Below, piece by piece: positions 18,460-26,954 of a stretch of DNA of 26,954 nt; position 1 is the first letter of the stretch, and the number at the start of each line of letters is the position of its first letter. The DNA lies in contig JBNGIS010036662.1 in NCBI GenBank assembly GCA_049999725.1, positions 1-26,954 of the forward strand. The letters are read 5' to 3'. The position numbers were made by a program, and so were the translations under genes. Source of the stretch: Haplomitrium mnioides. Its lineage: Eukaryota; Marchantiophyta; Haplomitriopsida; Calobryales. The notes under the pieces are model-generated. The model was not told the origin of the DNA. It made no database searches and saw nothing but the letters and a program-made list of their open reading frames with translations.

Positions 18460-18963
18460 ATTGATTGGCCCAACAATTCGGGAGAAGAAGTCGACATTGC
18501 TATGCTTCCTCCCTAGCTTGATCCTCACTTCAAAGTTGAACTCCTGTAGGAGCAGCACCCACCTTGCAATCCGACCGGTCACATCTGGTTTGTTCACCAT
18601 GTACTTGAGTGCATTGTGATCGGTGTGGAAGATCACCTTGTAATGCAACAAGTAGTGCCTGAATTTCTTCAAGGCATAAATAATTCCCAAGGCTTCTTGA
18701 TCCGTAGCAGAGTAATTCTTCTCCGTATGGGCCAGTAGCCTGCTGGCAAAATAGATCGGATGATCTCTGCCCCTCTCATCCATCTGGCTCAGCACCGCTC
18801 TGATGCAAAAACCAGACACATCAATCATCACGTGAAAATCTCTCCTCCAACTGGGAGGCACTAAAACAGGGGCTCTTGCTAATCGCCTCTTCAATTCCAT
18901 GAAGCTCGCCAGCCTTTCGGGGTTGGCTTCAAAGGTGCTGCCCCATTTTGTCATCTTAGTAAG
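18460..18963 (-). pseudogene. RNase H domain of element B
   Basis: Continuous and the best-preserved domain of B. Landmarks: MIDVSGFCIRAVLSQM (first Asp), HPIYFASR, EKNYSATDQEALGIIYA (Glu), KFRHYLL, HTDHNALKYM (Asp), GRIARW and NVDFFSRI (final Asp). All four expected acidic positions are present. It is in a different frame from the RT because of a one-base shift near 18970. After it an unbroken linker leads to the integrase zinc module. Confidence 0.88.
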
Positions 18964-19814
18964 GGTAGAGCCATTGAGGAAAATTGGTCGATAAACCTTA
19001 TGTAGTGTCTTACGCAACCCAAGAAGCCTTGTACCTCCTTCAAGTTGGTGGGGAATGAGACCTTCATCTAGATGGCAATCTTCTCTTGATCCACTTCGAT
19101 GCTCTGACGGGAAATCCGGTGTCCAATGAGTATTCCCTCCTTCACCCCAAAGAAACATTTGCCTAGGTGCAATCTCAGCCCTGTCTCTGTGCATTGTTGG
19201 AGGGTGAGCCTCACATCCCGTTCGTGATCCTCTAGCTTCCTATACACCACGAAATCGTTGATGAAGATCTCCAACAATTTCCTCAAATAATCATGGAAGA
19301 TGTTCATCATCATTCTTTGGAAGGTCCCTAGTGCATTACATAATCCGAATGGCATTCTTCGGAAGGCAAACACCCCCCATTACGTGGTGAATGCCGTTTT
19401 GAGCTGATCCTCCTCTCTGATCCAAATCTGGTTATACCCTGAGTACCCATCCAGGAAGCTATACACCTCTTGCCATGCCACCAAATCCAACACCCCATCC
19501 GTGAAAAGCAACAGATACTGGTCCTTCTTTGTGGCCTCATTGAGCTTCCGAAAATCCTGGCACACTCGGATTTTCCTTTTACCATCTTGCCCGACTTTCT
19601 TGGGCACCACCACCAGCGGGGACACCCAGTCACTGTTGAGGACTGGGTAGATGAAGTCTACCTCCAACAGCTTATCAATTTCCTCTTTCACTAACAGGGA
19701 GAAGCAGATGTACATCCTGTATTGTCGTTGTCTTACCGAGATTGCTGTGGGCTCTAAGTCAATTCGGTCTTCCCCCAATTCCCTCGGGACTCCCTTCAAA
19801 TCTACGTGACTCTA
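18964..19814 (-). pseudogene. Reverse transcriptase of element B (degraded)
   Basis: Motifs in order: ELGEDRIDLEP, KEEIDKLLEVDFIYPV, DWVSPLVVVPKK, KIRVCQDFRKLNEATKK, SFLDGYSGYNQ (first Asp), FRRMPFGLCNALGTFQR, FINDF at the catalytic pair (19251-19265) and LIGHRIS. The first Asp of the pair is Asn (codon 19257-19259, AAC from GAC), which should abolish activity. Stops lie at 19812-19814, 19380-19382 and 19068-19070. Beyond 19068 the same frame still reads thumb-like sequence (FLGCVRHYIRFI) until a one-base frameshift near 18970 passes coding to the RNase H frame. Confidence 0.9.
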
Positions 19815-19953
19815 GGCAAAGGCATCACTGAAGTTACTTAGGAGCTGGGTGATGGCTTGCTCCGATTCTCTAGGCAATTCAGATCCGATGTGGAATGCTC
19901 GTCCCTTTTGGACCATCACTTGCTTGTGTTTGGCTTCTCTTACCGCCCCCATC

Positions 19954-20244
19954 TTATTTCTCCATTGCACCCCTTCCTCCTACATCAGGGTTGCCAATTG
20001 TAACCCCCTCTTCCACTCGAGAAGATTCTTTGAACTTCTCTGTGTCTGCCCTCTGCATCCGATGAGACACTTCGGACCCCTCGTGTCTTCTCGCCTTAGT
20101 GTCCTCATCCTGTGCCAAGTCTTCTGTGGATTCCTTCAACTGGTGCTCTATTTCTATGTATTCTTCTATCTCAATTTGGTTTACAGACACCACACCTTCT
20201 TCCGACAGGTCCTCCTCTGTTGCCTCTCTCACCATCTGAACCCA
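19954..20244 (-). pseudogene. Acidic protease-RT linker of element B
   Basis: Open, Glu/Asp-rich segment following the stop at 20245-20247 in the same frame. No domain is recognised. It corresponds in position and composition to 7237-7548 of A. The sequence 19815-19953 continues towards the RT with no recognisable motif. Confidence 0.55.
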
Positions 20245-20984
20245 TTAGTGGTATTCCGACTCTTCCTCCTCCTCAGACCACTCACTATCATATTCCTCTT
20301 CTGCTTGGGTCTCCTCTAGATGAGGAACAGGTCCGTAGTGTACCACTGTCTTCTCAGGGCCAAACACCAATATGGAATTCCTCAAGTTATGCAGGACTCG
20401 AGCCCTATACAGCCAGGGCCTTCCAATTAGTACAGGGCATGGAGACGCCCTGGTTGGCCGCATGACCAGGTAATTTAGCTTAAATTCCTTCCCTTCAATG
20501 AAGGTGGGTACTTGGAGGAGTGAGCCCAATGGTTTCACCGAGATCCATCCGCTAGCCTCATGATTTTGGCTGTAGGTTGGAGTTCCGTGAATCCCAACTT
20601 ATGGGTGGTCTCCTCCACCATTATGTTCACTCCTGCCCCTCCGTCTACAGGCACCAATGACAGGGTGCACCCTTTGCTTTGAATGTCGATCTCAGAGGCC
20701 CTCTTGTCCTCACACACTAGTTGCAGATCTGCTGGAGCTCCCACTCGGGGCAGCCTTCTCCTCCTCTTGGCTCCCATCAACAATTCTCGAAGTTGCCTTT
20801 TGTACAACTGGTTGTCCTTGATCAATTGGCCCACTGTGGCCATAACATGGCAGTCCCTCACATCAGCCTGAATGATGTATGGGACGGGTTTTGCTCCATC
20901 TTCTAGGCTTGTGATCTTCGCCCCTACTTCCTTGATCCCTCCTTGTTGCTTGCGGACCTCCTTCAAGGTCTCCATCGCTGCCTA
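20245..20984 (-). pseudogene. Aspartic protease of element B (degraded)
   Basis: The upstream part has HVMATVGQLIKDNQ and LYKRQLRELL, a helix-like segment shared with A. The active-site segment is LVPVDGGAGVNIMV, with D-G-G in place of D-T/S-G, followed by KIMRLADGS. A one-base frameshift near 20537 passes coding to a second frame with PLGSLLQVPTFI and PVLIGRPWLYRARVL, and the tail turns acidic. Stops lie at 20982-20984 (TAG) and 20245-20247 (TAA). It lies between the gag zinc knuckles and the acidic linker. Confidence 0.84.
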
Positions 20985-21063
20985 CTCCTCCTCCAGTGCT
21001 TCCTGATTCTCCAATTGCTTCCTTACTTGGCTTTCCGCTCGCCTTTCCTGTGAGTCTTCTTCT

Positions 21064-22605
21064 TCACCTTCGCCCGACTCGGGTCACCACTCGGAAGCAA
21101 TCTTCACGAGCACGTGTCTCCCATTCGGGCAATTCCGCTTCTTCCTCCTTCTCCAAGGCTATGAGATTGAGAATTACAGGGGGAGGGGGATTTGCGTCTG
21201 GGCCGGGGGATGCATCGAACCTTCTGTGAGGGAGGCAATTGACCGCCAGATGCCCCTCCTTCTTGCATTGGAAACATAAGGCAAGTGTTTGGCCATAACC
21301 GCTCTCCCGGAGCTCTAGACAATTAGAGGAATTGTGGCCGGGCTGGCCACAATTCCAACATACCATGATTATTGTCCGAGGTGGCCGATTGGCAGCCCAC
21401 TGGTTTCTTGGCCCTCCGCACCCCCTCCAGGCCTACTCAACATGGTGCAAAGGCCCCCATTGATCTGATATATTGTCTTAGGGGCCTCTTCCATCACATA
21501 CTCCACTTCCTCCCTCACATACTCATGTGCTTCCTCCCTCACATAGTGTACCGCATTGTTTTCTGCCGGACATTCGTGAGAGGAGTAGCCATGTTTGCTA
21601 CATCTCACGCACCACACTCCGAATCGCTTGGTAGGTAGGGGCCTACCTTCCAGTTTGATTCTTGCTAGGAGAATATTCATTGTCTCCATCTTGGCGCTCA
21701 GCTCTTCAATTCGATCCCTTCCCCTATTGCTTCCTGGTCGTCTCAAGTTCAGGTTCACTTTGTCTGTATTTTCTTTGCTGGCCCTCTTGCGCTCATGCAC
21801 CTCTCTCTCCCTAGCTTGTTTTTTCTTCTTCGGATCCTTCCGCTTCTTCTTCTTCCGGGATGACCGATCCTCCTCGAAGCTACTACTGTCCGAGTCGCTC
21901 TTGCTTTCCAAGGAAGCTGTGGAGCTTTCATCCATCTCCTCTCCATATCCAAAGCGTCTAAAGAGTCATCAGACTCATACTTTGCTCTTGCCTTCCTGCG
22001 GGAGCTCGTGATTGCAGCCTTTACATGTGAGCGGGCTGCATTGACTGCCTCTTTTAGAGTTTGCACATCCGTCTGCCTCACCTAAGTCCCAATTCCCCTA
22101 TGCAGGGCTGCCATGAACCATAATGTGAGCATTCCATCCGTGGCAAAGGGAATCAACTTCTGAGCCACCTTCTGAAACCTCTGGAGGAATTTATAGACCA
22201 ACTCTTTCTTCTTCATCCTTAGCTGACCCATTTTGATCAGCGCCTCTATTTCTTCTCCGATTCCTTTGAATTCTGCAATGAAGGCAGCTTTGAAGGCTCC
22301 CCAGTCCCTCTTGATGTTGTCGAAAAAATCCTTGTACCATGGCTGGGCCTCTCCCTTCAGGACTGTGGGCAGGATTATGGTTTTTACATGACTCTCTCCA
22401 TTACCTACCGCAGTGTTCTCCAGATCATCCAGCCATGCATCGGGGTCGTCCTTCGGACGCCCCTTAAAGGATTTGTATTTGAACATGCCCTTCAATCCAG
22501 ACGGGAGCACTGGGTTTGCCATCCCAGCACTGGGCAATGACAATTCCACCCACAAATCAATGCTTTCCTCTACACTTCCTCAATAGGCTCACAACCAGTT
22601 GCCAT
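21064..22605 (-). pseudogene. gag polyprotein of element B (degraded)
   Basis: The likely start is the ATG at 22603-22605, with a frameshift near 22575; the main capsid part is 22082-22555 (GRPKDDPDAWLDDL, GEAQPWYKDFF, FIAEFKGIG, LVYKFLQRFQKVAQKL). A TAG stop at 22082-22084 is followed in the same frame by further gag, then a frameshift near 21945 into a basic Lys/Arg-rich stretch. Three zinc knuckles follow: CVRC...Y...C at 21570-21611 with His replaced by Tyr (codon 21585-21587, TAC from CAC), and, after another frameshift in a G run near 21430, two intact CX2CX4HX4C knuckles at 21319-21360 and 21235-21276. The knuckles would bind the element RNA for packaging. Confidence 0.85.
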
Positions 22606-22726
22606 GCTTAGCGGAATTCTCCTTCACAATCCAACTGTGGATCCTTGGTACACAAAGTGGTATCTTTGCCTCGGGTTGGTCTGAGGTTTCTGCAACCTAT
22701 GACCTCCTTCTATCGCTAAAAAATTA
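22606..22726 (-). other. Untranslated leader of element B
   Basis: A 121-bp stretch between the 5' LTR and the gag start. The primer site should be here. The best candidate on the minus strand is TAGCGATAGAAGGAGGTC (22701-22718), which would begin TGG before a G-to-A change, but I cannot assign a tRNA. Confidence 0.45.
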
Positions 22727-25717
22727 TGTCACTCCTCTCCTTCAAGCCTTAACATTCACAAGTGCCACTTGGAAGGTAGGAGAGGACAAAATAGGGGATT
22801 AAGGTTCTTTTGTGAGATGGCCCCTATCCAGTTATCACTTTGGGGCCTTAAGAGATTTCTCTTTACCTTTCAAGCCCTTCCTCACCTCAACATTCACTTC
22901 AGCAGTCCACTGCTCATCCACACATACTACCAGACCATACACATGCCCACAACCTAAATATCTCTATGGAAATTTTCAATGTAATTCAGGGGTCTCAAAT
23001 CTGGACCTAGCCACCTTGTATACACTTCAGGAGTAGAATGCAATGACCCTTGTGTCACGGAACAATGACAAAGAACTTGACTCCCCCTCTCAGGCTTGTC
23101 TCAAGATCTGAACAAATAGACTTCCTGCTTACTTCTAATCTTGAATGTCTCTTATACAATAAAACAAAGTACAAGAATAGAATGCAATGACCCCACGAGC
23201 ATAGGGCTATGTCAAGGGACTTGACTATGCCTTCACAGGGCTATCCCAAGGTCTAAACAAGTAGAATCTATCTGAGCCTAATCCTAGTTGCTTCTTATAT
23301 CATATAACATAATTCAAATCTAACTAGCATATTCATACACATTTACAACCATACATACTCATTGCACTTCACCCGAATCAAAGGCCTTGCAGGACCACTG
23401 GGACTGACCTCCCCACCAAACTCCTCCTCAACTCACCACATCAATCTTCCTTTCAATCCCCCCACACGCACCTTTCTTTTAGATAGTTTTTCAACTTCCC
23501 TCGTGAGAAGCCATCGATTTACTTCTTCAGGCTTGAAAGAGGATTTCTTTCACTTCCACCCCTAGAAGACAATCCCCCCGACTGCTGGTAGCTCACTCCA
23601 CCTCTAAGCCTTGAACAGGTCTTCTCCGCAGTGCGCAGGCACTAATGTAGCTACCCTCCTCTCAGCTCCACTTGAAAGATAACACCAAAGCACACTCCAA
23701 ACACTCTGGGCTGATGCTTCTGCATAGGGAATGCAAAGACGACCCCAAGATCCCACTTGGCAGTCTCTACCGAATTCTCAACAAAACGGACCCCCTTCAA
23801 ATCTCTCGTATTGATCCACCTCCGCCACAAGTCCACACGTAGTGATGAGTTCCCCTGGATTGCCCGAGCCTCTAGAGCTCCTCACCCAATGATTCTCAGC
23901 ACCCCTCCAGTCCACCTCCACCTCTGCTAGGCCCCTACGTGAGTACACTTGCCTCATGTAAATTCTCACTGGGATCCCCTTCTGCCTTACCTCATTGTGT
24001 TTTCCTTGTCTCGAGATCGCTTGCGCGTCTCTAGCTTGCTTGCACACCAACCCGATCGAATTCAAAGCCTAACAATGTAGACCCCTCAAGCTTCTGCCTC
24101 CGTGAATCCTTCCTGTTAGAAAGGTCGTTATTCTCGTTAGGCTCGGACCTGAACATGGCGACACCTATCTCATTTATTAGCAAATTGCTTCTAAGTACAA
24201 TGGTCACACGGGGTCGAGTCCGAGGAATCTCGCAAACTAAGATCCCGAAGATTTCTCGCAGAGCTAAGTCCGAGGAACCCCACAGAAAAGAGTTCCAAAG
24301 AATCCCACGGAAAAGGAGTCCCAAAGAATCTCGCGGATTCGAGTCCGAAGATTCCCGTGAATCTAAGTCCGCAGAACCCAGTGGAACCTAGAGCTTGTTG
24401 TTGACTTTCCTTTGTTGCCGTCGTCCGACGCCGCATTCAACCTAGAAGTTGGACCGGCACTTTGACCTTGTTCCATAGTTGACCTCGGATCCTAATCTGA
24501 AGAATCCAATGAACAGGGAAGTCTAAAGGATCCCTCGATCTCCTCCGAAGTGCCACATGTCCAAGGCTGACTTTCTTCCGTGATCACCGTCCGATGCCAT
24601 TTTCAGCAAGGAAGGTGGACCACCACACTGACCTCTGTCCATGGTTGAATCCTCTCAGACTCGAAGGATGCAACAAGCTCTGTCAAAGTGCCACGTAATT
24701 CGAAGTCGCACTGTTCGACGTCGTTTTCAAAAGGGAAGGCTAACCGACCCACTAACCTGGTTCCAAAGAATCCAACGGGCTGCTCTGGAGTGCCATGTGT
24801 TCGCTGACTCTCCCAAACACCTCCGAGAATGCTACATAATCTGAGGGAGCGCCGTCGGACGCGTTTTTAATGAGGAAGCTTGACCGTTGCGTTGACCTAG
24901 TTCCAAAGAAGACCACAGACACCATGAGCCTGCCATGTTTCTGCAAAGTCCCGCGGACCTCCTGTACCTGCCACGTCTCCACTGAACCCCTCGGAACCCT
25001 GGGCCCGCCACGCCTCCACTAAGTCCCTTAGACACCCTAGGCTCGCCACGCTTTCGTTGAATCTTCCGGAGCCCTTCGAAGACGCCACGTTTCCGCAAAG
25101 TCCTGCGGAACGCCTCGTTTCCGTTGAATCTTCCGGAGCCTTGCAAAGATGCAACGTTTCTGCAAGGAATCGCAGACACTAAAGGAAGGGGTCGCAGACC
25201 CCAGTAGAACCCGTTTAACGCCTGAGGAATCGGGGCACCCCCCGATCCTTGCTCACGGAGGCCCTCACCCTTCCTTCCTCTTCCGGATCTCCGCTTCTGG
25301 TGCACGGATGTGGGAGCTTGCTCTGCGGTCCCCATCACTCTTGAGAGCTCTTGGATCTCCGCCCCGTAGCTTCGATCCTCCTACTCCGGCCCTCGCTCCT
25401 TCCTCACTTCCAAGGTCGCCCTCTCTTTCTCCTGCTACTGCCTCAAATCCTGCATCTAATGATATTTACAGGTTTTCTTTTGCTTCCGCCAAAATTTTAG
25501 TGGTGCCCCCCCACTTGCTGGCTACCACCGCTCCCTTCTCTCCTTTCGAAGTGATCCTGTTCCACTCGTCAAATCCATGCGATCCACTCATACTCACTGA
25601 TTGGAGTCGATCTGCTGCTTCTGAGGTACTTTAATACTTACAAGAGGGAAATTGTGCTAATGCTACTTTCGATTTTTTGAATGTTTCCTTAGTGCTCCAT
25701 GTTACTTGCTGGCAACA
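22727..25717 (-). mobile_element. 5' LTR of element B (intact, 2991 bp)
   Basis: The only uninterrupted B LTR. On the minus strand it runs from TGTTGCCAGCAAG (25717) to GGAGTGACA (22727). It matches 8147-8445, 616-1401 and 15030-16916 in succession, which is how the nested structure was worked out. It contains the GTCCGA/AAGAATC block at 24200-24390 and GCCACGT-type repeats at 24900-25190. No gene lies in it. Confidence 0.87.
24900..25190. repeat. Minisatellite-like repeats in B 5' LTR
   Basis: Units such as TTCCGTTGAATCTTCCGGAG (about 25052 and 25119) and GCCACGTTTCCGCAAAG (25084). One unit of roughly 30-60 bp is extra compared with the other LTR copy at 16250-16370. Confidence 0.6.
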
Positions 25718-26954
25718 TCGTACTTTCAAAATTTGACTTTAGGATTATGTTTATGTCTTTTTTTCATGTCCATATTTTTGGGAGGAGCGTATTAGGGCAT
25801 CGTAGGAGAAACCACCATTGAGTTTCCTTTATTCAATCATTCTTTCCATAGAGGCAGGTTTTTTCTAGTCTTTTTAAGTTATCTTTTTGTGAGTAGTCAT
25901 TCTAAACTTCCTTTCTTTTGTTTCAAGGATACAAGCATTATTTGGCAGTCTTTTTTGTGTGAAAATAAGCAGCCCTCGATGTAGAGCATTCTGAATTGCA
26001 CTTTATTTGCCCCCTCTTCCTTCATTGAGATTCGCAGGTTCAAACATTTCTTCACCGAGCTCTGCCTCTATTTTCTAGTGCTCTCTTCATATCTATGACA
26101 CATGCTTTCTTTAATTTCTCATTGTAGCTATTTGTTTGAGCATTCTTTGAGCTGTACATTTTGGCTAAGCCTTACTAGACCTTAGTAATTATTTTTTGTG
26201 AGATGTGTGTTTAGTATTTTTCTGTTTTGCGGGACATAGGTTTAGCATTTCTCTGTTTTGCATGACACAAGTTCAAACAACAAAACACACACAAATTTGC
26301 AAGATCTTTTCTTAATTGAGGTGAGTTTTTTGAGCGTTTTTTTAGGCTTCTATTTTATTTGAAGCTTTCAACACTTCCATTTCTATTGCTTTGGCAACAT
26401 TTTCACGTTTTCTTAGTCATATATTAGGGTATACTACCATAAGTCAGATTTGCATCATAAACCACATTGCAATAAAATAACATAGTCTCAAAAATATTGC
26501 AGTAGAAATTTGGCTAACTTTTATGAGACCTCAGTATTACTTTTTGCAAGACACAGGTTTTAACAACAAAAGCTTTAGATTTCTAGTTGAGCCTTTTCCA
26601 TGGTGAGTTTATGTCTCCTTGCCTTGTAGATCTATTTCAATTGAAAGCTATACTACTCCATAAGTCTATTCATCTTCATCAATCGCTGGTAGCACCGATG
26701 ATGGTGCATGAAAGAGCAACAAATGTTGAACATTGAGCATAGTTTCTATTTTGTTCGCCATTGAACATCTAATGCGTTGATTTTTTCTGCCACTAAGCAC
26801 TAGATTGAGCTACGTTGATTGGATTGAGTTTGCAAGAAATCGCATAGAGAGAAAATAGAGCCCTGGAACATTTCAATGAGGAAAATTGGCCTCGAGGAAG
26901 CAGTGAGATCTAGACCTTGCAGACTCAATCAATGCAAGTAAAATATGATAGCCA
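25718..26954. other. AT-rich sequence flanking element B
   Basis: Follows the LTR terminus directly; TCGTA (25718-25722) would be the target duplication, but its partner lies off the left edge. Long T runs and short imperfect repeats are visible. There is no coding region, RNA gene or recognisable transposon protein. It could be intergenic DNA or part of another decayed repeat. Confidence 0.5.
26163..26575. repeat. Degenerate repeats in the flanking region
   Basis: A 31-bp tandem pair at 26209-26239 and 26240-26270 (GTTTAGYATTTYTCTGTTTT core). A motif like TTTTGCAAGACACAGGTTT occurs about four times (near 26194, 26225, 26256 and 26540). The copies at 26163 and 26512 share a longer stretch beginning GGCTAA and including GACCT(T/C)AGTA. 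Confidence 0.55.

Larger units (their letters stand above)
616..25717 (-). mobile_element. Ty3/gypsy retrotransposon B, interrupted by element A
   Basis: Full outline of the older element. The 5' LTR is at 22727-25717, the internal region at 16917-22726, and the 3' LTR is split into 616-1401 and 15030-16916 by element A. The first ~290 bp of the 3' LTR lie off the left edge because C is inserted at 616. Gene order on the minus strand is gag, protease, RT, RNase H, integrase, which defines Ty3/gypsy. No chromodomain follows the integrase. The two LTRs differ by roughly 14% in the stretches I compared by eye, more than those of A, as expected for the host of the nested insertion. Stops, frameshifts and lost catalytic residues make it non-autonomous. 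Family assignment beyond a non-chromoviral gypsy (possibly Tat/Athila-like) is inference. Confidence 0.85.

Noticed and set aside
18127-19194. A single 355-residue protein starting at 19194
   Set aside because: Its first ~77 residues are an out-of-frame reading of the RT; true coding in this frame starts near 18963 after a frameshift.
19849-20319. Hydrophobic plus-strand frame resembling a membrane protein
   Set aside because: It is antisense to the acidic linker and protease of B; the Leu/Phe-rich translation is a by-product of Glu-rich codons on the other strand.
1-26954. A new defence, CRISPR or metabolic gene system
   Set aside because: Every recognisable protein belongs to LTR retrotransposons; there is no regular repeat-spacer array and no host gene.

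Overview
The window looks like nuclear DNA of a land plant with a large, retrotransposon-rich genome. A gymnosperm is plausible because of the very long (about 3 kb) LTRs and old, heavily decayed elements, but this is inference. I see no host gene, tRNA, rRNA or CRISPR array. Essentially everything from 1 to 25717 is Ty3/gypsy-type LTR retrotransposon sequence, nested and decayed. The last 1.2 kb is AT-rich flanking DNA with short degenerate repeats.

Layout. Element B (minus strand) has its 5' LTR at 22727-25717, gag at 21064-22605, protease at 20245-20984, RT/RNase H at 18460-19814, integrase at 17086-18325 and a purine tract at 16917-16930. Its 3' LTR is split into 616-1401 and 15030-16916. 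Element A (minus strand, 1402-15029) is inserted in that 3' LTR. A has its 3' LTR at 1402-4489, integrase/RNase H/RT/protease at 4528-8146, gag at 11337-12590, a tRNA-Asp-type primer site at 12791-12811, and a 5' LTR at 12826-15029 holding a 400-N assembly gap. A is itself interrupted between gag and protease by a 3.2-kb composite block (8147-11336). This block is made of the first ~300 bp of a B-type LTR, a third LTR-like sequence 'C', and a ~90-bp piece of the A LTR. Another copy of the end of C occupies 1-615, inserted in the B LTR at the same internal site.

Both elements carry gag and a pol with protease, RT, RNase H and integrase in Ty3/gypsy order, and I see no chromodomain. Neither could work now. 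A has 12 premature stops in one otherwise continuous pol frame and lacks the integrase catalytic Glu. B has stops and frameshifts, an Asp-to-Asn change in the RT active site and a Glu-to-Lys change in integrase. By eye, LTR divergence is about 10% for A and about 14% for B, which agrees with the nesting order. The many short reading frames inside the LTRs, including those in the GTCCGA minisatellite, are not treated as genes.
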